Assembly: GCF_001722335.1 (NCBI RefSeq)
Contig: NZ_MIHA01000011.1
Span: 109,592-173,591 of the forward strand
Direction of reading: 5' to 3'
Length of the DNA stretch: 64,000 bases
Source of the DNA: Mycolicibacterium flavescens
GTDB taxonomy: Bacteria > Actinomycetota > Actinomycetes > Mycobacteriales > Mycobacteriaceae
The position numbers and the translations under genes are program-made. Below are positions 28,028 to 36,311 of the stretch, piece after piece. The notes below the pieces were generated by a model. That model made no database searches and was not told the origin of the DNA. It saw only the letters and a program-made list of their open reading frames with translations. Position 1 is the stretch's first letter. Each line of letters opens with the position of its first letter.

Positions 28028-28053
28028 TACGGTCAGATAGCCAGCTGACCGTA
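28028..28053. promoter_or_regulatory. Dyad upstream of lat, likely LrpA operator
   Basis: TACGGTCAG-N8-CTGACCGTA has perfect 9-bp arms, five bases after the lrpA stop and 22 bp before the lat ATG. The position and size suit an Lrp-type dimer site overlapping the lat promoter. Confidence 0.6.
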
Positions 28054-28063
28054 AAGATTCTGT

Positions 28064-28069
28064 TAGCAT
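28064..28069 (+). promoter_or_regulatory. lat: -10 element giving a probably leaderless lat transcript
   Basis: TAGCAT fits the mycobacterial TAnnnT -10 and ends 6 nt before the lat ATG at 28076. No Shine-Dalgarno is present, so transcription probably begins at the start codon itself. Confidence 0.5.
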
Positions 28070-28075
28070 GGCGGT

Positions 28076-29429
<1,354 letters not shown>

Positions 29430-29437
<8 letters not shown>

Positions 29438-30044
29438 CCTCGGGTGCCGGTTCCACCAGGCGCCGGATCGTCGACCGCAGTCGCGGAAGTTCAGCGCCGC
29501 CGACCAGTTCGCAACCGTGCCGTTCGGCGAGTCTTCTTGCCGCCGGGGTGAATTCGTGGTTGGTCACCACCATGGTGCGGGCGCAGTCCTGCATCGGCGC
29601 GCCGGCGACCACTTCCTGCACCGCGGCGGCGCCGACCGGGCGGGCCTGGCGTTTGCACTGGATGGCGAGCCGGTTCGGGCGCTTGCCGACGATGATGTCG
29701 ACGCCCCAGTCGCCGGTCACCGCGGTCATGATCACCGGAACCCCGCAGGAGCGCGCGACCCGCGCCACGTAGTCCTCGAACTCGGTGCCCGACATCGCGG
29801 CGGTGGCGTCGTCGCGCGGCCCCGGGGTCAGGGCGCCGACGAACGCTCCGGCCAGAAATCGCGGCACCGCGACGAGCATCGCCGGGGTCAGGGCCGCGAT
29901 CAGCAGACAGTGCTGCGGCGCGAGACCCGCCGACCAGGCCACCGCGCCGGCGGCGACAGCCGTCACCACCAGGACCCTGATCCTCACCCGCCGAATGCTA
30001 GGGCGCGACTCCGACACCGCGGTTGCACGGACCCCGCAGAGCAA
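29430..30044 (-). CDS. Membrane-anchored Mrr-like nuclease-domain protein
   Basis: Up to 204 residues. Two hydrophobic segments (about 22-42 and 44-66) are followed by a cytoplasmic domain of the restriction-endonuclease-like Mrr family: MSGTEFEDYVARVARSCG, then GDWGVDIIV (catalytic Asp) and LAIQCKRQ (the Q-x-K part of the D-QxK motif). These residues are intact, so DNA cleavage activity is possible. The upstream limit uses a TTG; GTG codons at residues 10 and 19-20 are equally likely starts, and none has a clear ribosome site. No methyltransferase partner is present. It converges with, and overlaps, lat by 8 bp. Confidence 0.72.
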
Positions 30045-30070
30045 ACCAGGCGGTGGAGTGCAAGGTTCAC

Positions 30071-30096
30071 GTTTACCCGGTGGGTCGGCAGGGAAG
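30071..30096 (+). promoter_or_regulatory. Sigma-F-type promoter GTTT-N16-GGGAAG
   Basis: GTTT at 30071-30074, 16-bp spacer, GGGAAG at 30091-30096. It lies 54 bp upstream of the GTG at 30150. Confidence 0.5.
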
Positions 30097-30149
30097 TCTT
30101 TTTCGCGTCATCGCCGCCGCCCCTGGGCAGCAAAGCCGGAAGAGAACTC

Positions 30150-30548
30150 GTGTACCAGACCCCCAGCCCACTGCGCACCGTCGACACCTCGCTGCCCGGC
30201 GGAGTCCGCGACCGCGACGGCCTGCGGGACGCCGCCCGGATGGCGCTCGGAGTCGCGGGCCTGGGCGCGCTGATGCTGATCACCGCGATGTTGTGGGTCA
30301 GCACCTGTCAGGGCGCGACGGCCGACACGGTCGCCTGCGGCCCGGCGCAGCGCACCCTGCTCGCGCTCGCGGCGCCGACGGTGCTGGCGCTCGGCGGATG
30401 CCGCGCGCTGTTCCGCGCCCTGCAGGCGTGGCGGCGCGGTCAGCCGTCGTACGCGTGCCACGGTGCCGGCTGGCTTCTGCTGACGTCGGCGCTGCTGGTC
30501 CTGACCACCAGCATGCTGCCGCTCACCGGATCGGCGGTGTTCCCGTGA
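30150..30548 (+). CDS. Small membrane protein (Rv3289c-like)
   Basis: 132 residues from GTG 30150, with GGAAGAG a few bases upstream. Three hydrophobic spans are visible: MALGVAGLGALMLITAMLWV, LLALAAPTVLALGGCRALF and GWLLLTSALLVLTTSMLPLT. Position between lat and the usfY/sigF genes matches the transmembrane protein Rv3289c of M. tuberculosis; function is unknown. A sigma-F-like promoter lies upstream, and the stop overlaps the next gene's GTG (GTGA), so the two are translationally coupled. The same frame stays open far upstream, but only the part from 30150 has protein-like composition. Confidence 0.7.
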   Translation: MYQTPSPLRTVDTSLPGGVRDRDGLRDAARMALGVAGLGALMLITAMLWVSTCQGATADTVACGPAQRTLLALAAPTVLALGGCRALFRALQAWRRGQPSYACHGAGWLLLTSALLVLTTSMLPLTGSAVFP

Positions 30549-31159
30549 GCGCGCCGCTGACCGCGGTCGCGCTGGTGTGCAGCCTCAAACCCAGCCCGGC
30601 GGAGTCGAGCAGCGCGCTGATGGCCGAGCACATCTGCGAGAACCTGCGCAGCGCGGGAGTCCAGACGGAGTCGGTGCGGTGCGTGGACTACGCGATCGCG
30701 CCGGGCGTGGAGGCCGACATGGGCGACGGCGACGAGTGGCCGCAGATCCGCGAAAAGCTGCTCGGCGCCGACATCCTGGTGTTGACGACGCCGATCTGGC
30801 TGGGCCACCCGTGCAGCGTCACCCAGCGTGTGCTCGAGCGCCTCGACGCGGAGCTGTCGAACACCGACGACGACGGTCGGCCGGTGATGGTGGGCAAGGT
30901 CGCCGTCGTCGGGGTGGTCGGCAACGAGGACGGCGCGCACAAGGTGATCGCCGACTGCTTCCAGGGACTCAACGACATCGGCTACACGATCCCGGCCCAG
31001 GGCGGCACCTACTGGACCGGCGAGGCGATGCAGAGCACGGACTACAAGGACCTCGACGAGGTGCCCGAACCGGTCGCGTCGACGACCGCGGCGCTGGCGC
31101 GCAACGCCGCCTACCTCGCCGCCGCGCTACGCACCGGTCGATATCCGTCCTACCAGTGA
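30545..31159 (+). CDS. Flavodoxin-fold NAD(P)H-dependent reductase
   Basis: 204 residues from GTG 30545 (SAPLTAVALVCSLKPSPAES). The N-terminal phosphate loop CSLKPSPAESSSALM and TTPIWLGHPCSVTQRVLERL are typical of the NADPH-dependent FMN reductase / WrbA-like flavodoxin family. VGVVGNEDGAHKVIADCFQGL and QGGTYWTG follow. It would bind FMN and reduce quinones or other small substrates; the actual substrate is unknown. It is the second gene of the two-gene unit with the small membrane protein, in the sigma-F region, which suggests a stress-induced redox role. Confidence 0.82.
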   Translation: MSAPLTAVALVCSLKPSPAESSSALMAEHICENLRSAGVQTESVRCVDYAIAPGVEADMGDGDEWPQIREKLLGADILVLTTPIWLGHPCSVTQRVLERLDAELSNTDDDGRPVMVGKVAVVGVVGNEDGAHKVIADCFQGLNDIGYTIPAQGGTYWTGEAMQSTDYKDLDEVPEPVASTTAALARNAAYLAAALRTGRYPSYQ

Positions 31160-31175
31160 CGTTCCCGCGCTGTCC

Positions 31176-31201
31176 GTTTCCGTTACGGCGCAGCGGGGTA
31201 G
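31176..31201 (+). promoter_or_regulatory. usfY: Sigma-F promoter of usfY
   Basis: GTTT (31176-31179), 16-bp spacer, GGGTAG (31196-31201), 58 bp upstream of the usfY ATG. It matches the mycobacterial sigma-F consensus GTTT-N15-17-GGGTA. Confidence 0.72.
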
Positions 31202-31259
31202 ATCTACCGTTGTGACATGCCCGCCACACGGGTGGAGGTATGCCGAGAGAGGAGTACCG

Positions 31260-31580
31260 ATGAAAACCCCGAATGACCCCGTAGACCACGCGAGGACGAC
31301 GCGGCCGCACGCGGGGGAGTCGATGAAAGACACCAAGAACATGCCCGGTCTGATCGTGATCGGGGTGTCGCTGGTGCTGTTCGTCTCGGCGCTGGCGGCT
31401 CATGCGACCAACCACCACAGCGTCGGTATCGGCCTGGGTAGCGGGTCGGCGGTCCTGCTCCTGATCGGCGGCGGCTGGCTGCTGGCCGAGCACATGCGGG
31501 TCCGCAAGATCGAAGAGCGTTGGTATGCCGAGCATCCCGACGCCGAGCGGCAACAGCCCAGCCGACAGAGAAGCCGGTAA
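31260..31580 (+). CDS. usfY: UsfY-like small membrane protein
   Basis: 106 residues from ATG 31260, with AGAGGAG five bases upstream. A hydrophilic N-terminus is followed by two spans (LIVIGVSLVLFVSALAA and GIGLGSGSAVLLLIGGGWLL) and a basic tail. Position and layout match UsfY (Rv3288c) of the sigF locus; function is unknown. A sigma-F promoter precedes it and a strong terminator follows. A seven-codon frame (ATG 31240, MPREEYR) ends in a TGA that overlaps the usfY ATG as ATGA, so coupled translation is possible. Confidence 0.85.
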   Translation: MKTPNDPVDHARTTRPHAGESMKDTKNMPGLIVIGVSLVLFVSALAAHATNHHSVGIGLGSGSAVLLLIGGGWLLAEHMRVRKIEERWYAEHPDAERQQPSRQRSR

Positions 31581-31592
31581 GGAGACAATGAA

Positions 31593-31618
31593 AAAGCCCA
31601 GCCGATCGGCTGGGCTTT
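31593..31618. terminator. Bidirectional terminator between usfY and csbD
   Basis: A 26-bp perfect palindrome built on AAAGCCCAGCCG/CGGCTGGGCTTT is flanked by A-rich sequence on the left and T-rich on the right. It can end transcription from both converging genes. Confidence 0.85.
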
Positions 31619-31634
31619 CTCGTTGGGCGAGAGC

Positions 31635-31871
31635 TTACTGCTCGGATTCCTGCCGCTTCTCTGCGGCCTTGGCGCCGGCGCGAGCGGACTCCGCCTCGGC
31701 TTCCTTGCGAGCGGCGTCCTGCTGGGCGTCGGCCTTGTCCTGCTGGGCCTTGCCCTCGCGAACCATGTCGTCACGTCCGGTGACTGTGCCGACCGTCTCC
31801 TTGGCTTTGCCCTTGACGTCCTCGACGACGCCCTTGATGCCTTCTTCGGGCCCACTGTTCTTCTCGGTCAT
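31635..31871 (-). CDS. CsbD-family stress protein
   Basis: 78 residues from ATG 31871, with AAGGTGAG upstream. The CsbD motif is clear: EEGIKGVVEDVKGKAKETVG, then TGRDDMVREGKAQQDKADAQ. The rest is Ala/Glu/Lys-rich and helical. CsbD proteins are small, abundant, hydrophilic general-stress proteins of unknown mechanism (sigma-B regulon in Bacillus). A sigma-F-type promoter (31959-31934, minus strand) lies 63 bp upstream, so it is a likely sigma-F target. Confidence 0.88.
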   Translation of the reverse strand: MTEKNSGPEEGIKGVVEDVKGKAKETVGTVTGRDDMVREGKAQQDKADAQQDAARKEAEAESARAGAKAAEKRQESEQ

Positions 31872-31933
31872 GCTCACCTTTCCGCGATGCTGGATCGGTA
31901 TCACCCGGGGAATCTCCCCGCGCTGCACAGCGG

Positions 31934-31959
31934 ATTCCCGAGGCCCCGAGCGACTAAAC
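31934..31959 (-). promoter_or_regulatory. Sigma-F-type promoter of csbD
   Basis: On the minus strand: GTTT (31959-31956), 16-bp spacer, GGGAAT (31939-31934). Confidence 0.6.
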
Positions 31960-31975
31960 GTCGGCCGGAGCGGGC

Positions 31976-32179
31976 TCAGTCGTCGGGCAGGTCGTCGTCC
32001 GGGTCGAGCTCGACGGTCTCGAGCTGTTCCTGCCAGTCGGCGGGCGAGACCTCAAGCGGCGGGTTGTCACTCGGACCCGCGGCGGCCTCCTCGTCGATCG
32101 GCGCCTCGCTGCGCTCGCGCAGCTGCTCCACCGCATCGGCGACGGGGACCTCATCGGGAAGTTCCGGGGTCGGTTGCAT
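31976..32179 (-). CDS. Small acidic protein, unknown
   Basis: 67 residues: MQPTPELPDEVPVADAVEQL..., very rich in Glu, Asp and Pro, ending in ELDPDDDLPDD. The central segment PPLEVSPADWQEQLETVELD resembles conserved short mycobacterial hypothetical proteins; no function is known. A TATCGT -10 on the minus strand (32191-32186) lies just before the ATG and no ribosome site is visible, so the mRNA may be leaderless. It is in the sigma-F island, directly upstream of the csbD promoter. Confidence 0.6.
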   Translation of the reverse strand: MQPTPELPDEVPVADAVEQLRERSEAPIDEEAAAGPSDNPPLEVSPADWQEQLETVELDPDDDLPDD

Positions 32180-32284
32180 ACCGAAACGATAGCCGGGATT
32201 GCCGGATGCGAAACGACGCGCACCGCGTCAATCCGCCGAGCGAAGGGCGCGCGGTTCACTAAACGAAGAGTCGTCGGGAGCGCC

Positions 32285-32310
32285 GTTTTGCCGGAGAAGC
32301 GCTCGGGTAG
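32285..32310 (+). promoter_or_regulatory. Sigma-F-type promoter upstream of the GT4 gene
   Basis: GTTT (32285-32288), 16-bp spacer, GGGTAG (32305-32310). Transcription would start near 32317, leaving a leader of about 230 nt before the glycosyltransferase, or only a few bases before the short ORF at 32320. Confidence 0.6.
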
Positions 32311-32319
32311 GCGACCGGT

Positions 32320-32424
32320 ATGCCGGTCTCGACCCCTGTCCGCACGCTGCTGAACTGCCGTGTCGGCAGGTATTGGCCGGCGTCGTGCGCCGCCGGCCCG
32401 CACCGCGCTGTGAGGTTGCTGTGA
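32320..32424 (+). CDS. Possible 34-residue protein next to a sigma-F promoter
   Basis: ATG 32320 opens a 34-codon frame (MPVSTPVRTLLNCRVGRYWP...) that ends at TGA 32422-32424. It begins about 3 nt after the predicted sigma-F transcription start, as a leaderless or near-leaderless ORF would. There is no ribosome site and no homologue I recognise. It could equally be untranslated leader of the glycosyltransferase mRNA. Confidence 0.2.
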   Translation: MPVSTPVRTLLNCRVGRYWPASCAAGPHRAVRLL

Positions 32425-32545
32425 ACGCGGCCCGTTCGGCGGCAATTGGCCTCGGGCGCAGGGGGTTCCGCCAGGCATCTGGTGGCCCTGCGACGGACGT
32501 CGCTCGGCCCGCCCGCCCGATGACGCGAACGAGAGGAGGATGCCG

Positions 32546-33769
32546 ATGAAGATCGCGATGGTGTCCGAACACGCGAGCCCGCTGGCGGCGCTTGGCGGAG
32601 TCGACGCCGGCGGCCAGAACGTGCACGTTGCCGAGCTCTCGGCGGCCTTGACGCGCAGAGGTCACCAGGTCAACGTCTACACCCGTCGCGACGACCCTGC
32701 GCTGCCCGAGCGGGTGCACACGCCGCACGGCTACACGGTGGTGCATGTCCCGGCCGGTCCGGCCGAACAGCTGCCCAAGGATGAACTGCTCGGCTACATG
32801 GGCCCGTTCGCGCGGTTCCTCGACACCGAGTGGGCTGTCGAGCGGCCCGACGTCGCGCACGCGCACTTCTGGATGTCCGGTGTCGCAACACAATTGGTGG
32901 CCCGGCACCTGGACATTCCTGCCGTGCAGACGTTTCACGGGCTCGGTGTGGTCAAGCGCCGGAATCAGGGCGCCCAGGACAGCAGCCCGCCGGATCGGTC
33001 ACACCTGGAGGCTGCGGTGGCGCGCACGGCCACCTGGGTGGCGGCGACGTGCACCGACGAGATGTTCGAGCTGATGCGGATGGGCTGCAAGCGCGACCGC
33101 ACGTCGGTGGTGCCCTGCGGTGTCGCTCTCGACCTGTTCAGCCCCGACGGTCCGGTGGCACCGCGCACCGACCGTCGCCGCATCGTCTGTGCCGGACGGT
33201 TCGTGCCGCGCATGGGATTCGACACCGTCGTGCGCGCGCTGGCGCATCTGCCCGCAACCGAACTGGTGATCGCCGGTGGACCCGACGGTGCGGCGGTGCA
33301 TTCGGACCCCGAGGCGCGCCGGCTGCTGGCGCTGGCCGAACAGCTCGACGTCGCCGACCGCCTCCAGCTGTACGGGTCCGTCGCCCGCGCGGACTTGCCC
33401 GCGGTGCTGCGGTCGGCGGACGTCGTGGCCTGCACGCCGTGGTACGAACCGTTCGGCCTCGTCCCGCTCGAAGCGATGGCGTGCGGTGTGCCGGTGGTGG
33501 CGTCGGCGGTGGGAGGCATGCTCGACACCGTCGTGCACGACGTGACCGGCCTGCTGGTGAAGCCGAAGAACCCCGACGAGCTGGCCAAGGCGGTCAACGA
33601 CCTGCTGCGCGACGACTTCATGCGGCAGAGCATGGGCGCGTCCGGTCGCGACCGGGCCCGGGCCAGGTACTCGTGGGACCGGGTCGCCGCCGACACCGAG
33701 CGGATCTACGACCGGGTGGTGCCGCACCGGGCGCCCGCGGCGCGGGCGACGAGCGCGTCGTCGGGATGA
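32546..33769 (+). CDS. GT4-family glycosyltransferase
   Basis: 407 residues. ATG 32546 is preferred to the in-frame ATG at 32540 because AGGAGG lies 6 nt before it. The GT-B fold is clear: GGVDAGGQNVHVAELSAALTRRGHQVNVYTRR at the N-terminus (like sucrose-synthase-type GT4 enzymes), HAHFWMSG, CAGRFVPRMGFDTVVRAL, and the donor motif EPFGLVPLEAMACGVPVVAS with the GT4 E-x7-E. Cytosolic; the sugar donor and acceptor are unknown. It lies inside the sigma-F island with a sigma-F-type promoter upstream, which suggests stress-induced sugar metabolism. Confidence 0.85.
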   Translation: MKIAMVSEHASPLAALGGVDAGGQNVHVAELSAALTRRGHQVNVYTRRDDPALPERVHTPHGYTVVHVPAGPAEQLPKDELLGYMGPFARFLDTEWAVERPDVAHAHFWMSGVATQLVARHLDIPAVQTFHGLGVVKRRNQGAQDSSPPDRSHLEAAVARTATWVAATCTDEMFELMRMGCKRDRTSVVPCGVALDLFSPDGPVAPRTDRRRIVCAGRFVPRMGFDTVVRALAHLPATELVIAGGPDGAAVHSDPEARRLLALAEQLDVADRLQLYGSVARADLPAVLRSADVVACTPWYEPFGLVPLEAMACGVPVVASAVGGMLDTVVHDVTGLLVKPKNPDELAKAVNDLLRDDFMRQSMGASGRDRARARYSWDRVAADTERIYDRVVPHRAPAARATSASSG

Positions 33770-33818
33770 TCGCCTCGTTGTCGCCACACCCGCAACCTTG
33801 CAACGGAACCCGCTCGGG

Positions 33819-34838
33819 CTACCTGCCTTTGGCGACCTTGCGGATCAACCGCGCGGTGCTGCGGTCGAGCACCTCCTGGCGGTCGGCGGGCGTTCGCATC
33901 CGCTCCGAGCGTCGCACCGCCGCGGCGATGGTCAGTTCGGACTCGTAGGCCTGCACCACCCGCGGGTCGACGTAGGAGGACCGGGCCACCGCGGGGGTGT
34001 TGCCGAGTTCCTCGGCCACCTCCTTCATCACCGCGGACTCCACCCGCTTGATCACCGTCTCGTTGACCGGCGGGTCGGCGTCGACGAAGGCCACCGCGGC
34101 CAGCACCGTGCCGTGCCACGTGCGCAGGTCCTTGACCGTGTACTCGTCGCCGACGAGCTGCTTGAACCGGGCGTTGAGGTCGTCGGAGTGCAGATCGGCC
34201 CAGCCGGAACCGTTGCGGCACACCAGTAGCCGCTCGGTGCGGTCCGGCCGGCGCAGCAGCGCGCGCACCGAGCGGACCGCCTCGGGGTCGTCGATGGTCA
34301 ACGTGCGCCGCACCCCGCTCTTGGCCGGGAAGTCGAACTCGATCGCGGTGCGCTGCAAGCGCACGTGTTCACACAGCAGCGTGGAGATCCCGTAGGAGTT
34401 GTTCTCCTCGACGTACTGCTCGGAGCCGGCGCGGAAGTAGCCGAGGTCGAGCAGGTGCAGCGCCAGCGCGAGCACCCGGTCGCGGCTGAGGCCGCGGCCA
34501 CGCAGATCGGCGGCGATCTGCCTGCGCATCTCCGGCAGCCCCGCCGACATCCGCAGCACCCGGTCGAACTTCTCCTCGTTGCGCTCCTCCTGCCACTGCT
34601 GGTGGTAGAGGTACTGGCGGCGCCCCGCGGCGTCGGTGCCGACCGCCTGGATGTGTCCGTCGGGGTGCGGGCAGATCCACACCTTGCGCCACGCCGGCGG
34701 GATCACCAGCGCCTTGATCCGCTCCAGCGTCGCCTCATCGGTCACCGGGCTGCCGTCGGGGTGGTGATAGGAGAAGCCGCGGCCGCGCCGGACCCGGCGC
34801 AGCCCGGGACCGCTGACGTCGCTACGCCGGAGCCGCAT
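33819..34838 (-). CDS. DNA topoisomerase IB (poxvirus type)
   Basis: 339 residues, the length of bacterial type IB topoisomerases. Visible are the N-terminal GFSYHHPDGSPVTDEATLERI, IPPAWRKVWICPHPDGHIQA, the basic YLYHQQWQEERNEEKF, catalytic-pocket KDLRTWHGT, and the active-site tyrosine in ARSSYVDPRV (Y289). It relaxes supercoils by nicking one strand through a 3'-phosphotyrosyl link. The gene is patchily distributed among mycobacteria and is convergent with the glycosyltransferase. Confidence 0.93.
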   Translation of the reverse strand: MRLRRSDVSGPGLRRVRRGRGFSYHHPDGSPVTDEATLERIKALVIPPAWRKVWICPHPDGHIQAVGTDAAGRRQYLYHQQWQEERNEEKFDRVLRMSAGLPEMRRQIAADLRGRGLSRDRVLALALHLLDLGYFRAGSEQYVEENNSYGISTLLCEHVRLQRTAIEFDFPAKSGVRRTLTIDDPEAVRSVRALLRRPDRTERLLVCRNGSGWADLHSDDLNARFKQLVGDEYTVKDLRTWHGTVLAAVAFVDADPPVNETVIKRVESAVMKEVAEELGNTPAVARSSYVDPRVVQAYESELTIAAAVRRSERMRTPADRQEVLDRSTARLIRKVAKGR

Positions 34839-34865
34839 GTTTGGTGTCCGACAGTTCTTGGGTAC
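34839..34865 (+). promoter_or_regulatory. Possible distal sigma-F-type promoter upstream of rsbW
   Basis: GTTT (34839-34842), 17-bp spacer, GGGTAC (34860-34865). It would start transcription near 34872, 220 nt upstream of rsbW and just before the short ORF at 34878. Weaker than the 35038-35063 match. Confidence 0.35.
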
Positions 34866-34877
34866 AGCACACCCACC

Positions 34878-35042
34878 ATGGAGAAGTCTGGCTTCGTCGC
34901 GCCCGTGAAACGCCGTACGTCACTGTCGGCTTCACCGCGTCCGGCATTTTCGTGGTCGCACCTGTTTCATGCCAGAGCTAATACCCCGACCGGCGGGCGG
35001 CACACGTCGCCGGCACCGGACAACCGGTGTCCTCGTTGTTAA
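34878..35042 (+). CDS. Possible 54-residue ORF in the rsbW-sigF leader
   Basis: ATG 34878 opens a frame MEKSGFVAPVKRRTSLSASP... ending in CPRC and TAA at 35040-35042. The stop overlaps the -35 of the rsbW promoter. It begins about 6 nt downstream of the predicted start of the distal sigma-F-type promoter. No homologue is recognised and coding bias cannot be judged at this length. Confidence 0.22.
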   Translation: MEKSGFVAPVKRRTSLSASPRPAFSWSHLFHARANTPTGGRHTSPAPDNRCPRC

Positions 35043-35063
35043 CGAGGATTCGCCCTGGGGTAA
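35038..35063 (+). promoter_or_regulatory. Sigma-F promoter of rsbW-sigF
   Basis: GTTA (35038-35041), 16-bp spacer, GGGTAA (35058-35063), 28 bp upstream of the rsbW ATG. This is the place of the autoregulated usfX promoter in M. tuberculosis. One mismatch to GTTT. Confidence 0.68.
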
Positions 35064-35091
35064 TCTCGCCTCGACATTGCCGGGAGGTCAA

Positions 35092-35526
35092 ATGGCCGAC
35101 GTTGCCAACACACAGAACGGGCACGGGCATGCCGCGCGCTCGGTGGAGCTCCGGGTCGCCGCGGAGCTGGAAAACCTTGCGGTGCTGCGGACCCTGGTCG
35201 CCGCGGTGGCGACGTTCGAGGACCTCGATTTCGACGCCGTAGCCGATCTGCGGCTCGCGGTCGATGAGGCGTGCACCCGCCTGATCCGGTCCGCGGTGCC
35301 CGAATCGGTGCTGCTTCTTGTCATCGACCCGCGCGACGACGCCGTCGTGATCGACGCGTCGACGACCTGCAAGACTTCCGACGTGCTGGCCCCGGGCAGC
35401 TTCAGCTGGCACGTGCTGAGCTCGCTGACCGACGAGGTCACCACCTTCGAGAACGGCCAGGGCCCCGACCAGAGTCAGGTATTCGGGATCTCCATGACGA
35501 CGAGGCGAGCGAGCACGCTGCAGTGA
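35092..35526 (+). CDS. rsbW: Anti-sigma-F factor RsbW (UsfX)
   Basis: 144 residues from ATG 35092, chosen for GGGAGG upstream and agreement with Rv3287c; an earlier in-frame start lacks support. It is a GHKL-fold anti-sigma factor: DAVADLRLAVDEACTRLI is the N-box region, and APGSFSWHVLSSLTDEV the conserved C-terminal part. As in M. tuberculosis UsfX, the canonical N-box Asn is replaced (TRLI), so ATP binding/kinase function may be reduced. It binds and inhibits SigF; release depends on STAS anti-anti-sigma factors. GTGA overlap with sigF couples the two. Confidence 0.92.
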   Translation: MADVANTQNGHGHAARSVELRVAAELENLAVLRTLVAAVATFEDLDFDAVADLRLAVDEACTRLIRSAVPESVLLLVIDPRDDAVVIDASTTCKTSDVLAPGSFSWHVLSSLTDEVTTFENGQGPDQSQVFGISMTTRRASTLQ

Positions 35527-36311
35527 GCCCGTCGACGTCGAGGGGTTCGTCGTCGCGATCGAACTCTGAGTACGCGGATGTCGCCGACATGTTCCGGGAG
35601 TTGAAGGAACTGCCGGCGGATTCGCCCAAGTTCCAGCGCCAGCGCGACCGCATCGTCGAGCGCTGCCTACCGTTGGCCGACCACATCGCCCGCCGCTTCG
35701 ACGGCCGCGGCGAACCGCGCGAGGATCTGGTTCAGGTCGCGCGCGTCGGGCTGGTGAACGCGGTGATCCGGTTCGACGTCGAGGCCGGCTCGGATTTCGT
35801 GTCGTTCGCAGTGCCCACGATCATGGGGGAGGTCCGCAGGCACTTCCGCGACAACAGCTGGTCGGTGAAGGTGCCGCGGCGGCTCAAGGAACTGCATCTG
35901 CGGCTGGGCGCCGCGACCGCGGAACTGTCGCAGCGGCTGGGCCGCGCCCCGACCGCCTCGGAACTGGCCGCCGAACTCGACATGGACCGCGACGAGGTGG
36001 TCGAGGGTCTGGTGGCGGGCAGCTCCTACAACACGCTGTCGATCGACAGCGGGGGCAGCGGCACCGAGGACGCGCCGGCGATCGCCGACACGCTCGGTGA
36101 CGTGGACCTGGGGCTGGATCAGATCGAGAACCGCGAGGCCCTGCGACCGCTGCTGGCCGCGCTACCGGAGCGCGAGCGCACCGTGCTGCTGCTGCGGTTC
36201 TTCGAATCGCTGACCCAGACGCAGATCGCGGAGCGCGTCGGCATCTCGCAGATGCACGTGTCGCGGTTGCTGGCGAAGTCGCTGACGCGGCTACGGGACC
36301 AGCTTGAGTAA
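35523..36311 (+). CDS. sigF: Alternative sigma factor SigF
   Basis: 262 residues (M. tuberculosis SigF 261) from GTG 35523 overlapping the rsbW stop. Region 2 shows PLADHIARRFDGRGEPREDL VQVARVGLVNAV and FVSFAVPTIMGEVRRHFRDN; region 3 DNSWSVKVPRRLKELHLRLG; region 4 LRFFESLTQTQIAERVGISQ followed by MHVSRLLAKSL. It directs RNA polymerase to GTTT-N16-GGGTA promoters for stress, stationary phase, pigment and envelope genes. At least five such motifs occur in the surrounding 6 kb. The last 21 bp overlap the converging STAS gene. Confidence 0.96.
   Translation: MSPSTSRGSSSRSNSEYADVADMFRELKELPADSPKFQRQRDRIVERCLPLADHIARRFDGRGEPREDLVQVARVGLVNAVIRFDVEAGSDFVSFAVPTIMGEVRRHFRDNSWSVKVPRRLKELHLRLGAATAELSQRLGRAPTASELAAELDMDRDEVVEGLVAGSSYNTLSIDSGGSGTEDAPAIADTLGDVDLGLDQIENREALRPLLAALPERERTVLLLRFFESLTQTQIAERVGISQMHVSRLLAKSLTRLRDQLE

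Larger units (their letters stand above)
32180..32545. other. Intergenic region before the glycosyltransferase
   Basis: It holds the divergent -10 of the small acidic gene, a sigma-F-type promoter at 32285-32310 and a possible 34-codon ORF. Nothing else was recognised. Confidence 0.6.

Noticed and set aside
32199..32549. 116-codon plus-strand frame upstream of the GT4 gene
   Set aside because: Arg/Ala-rich, starts upstream of the sigma-F promoter and runs into the GT4 start; probably chance.
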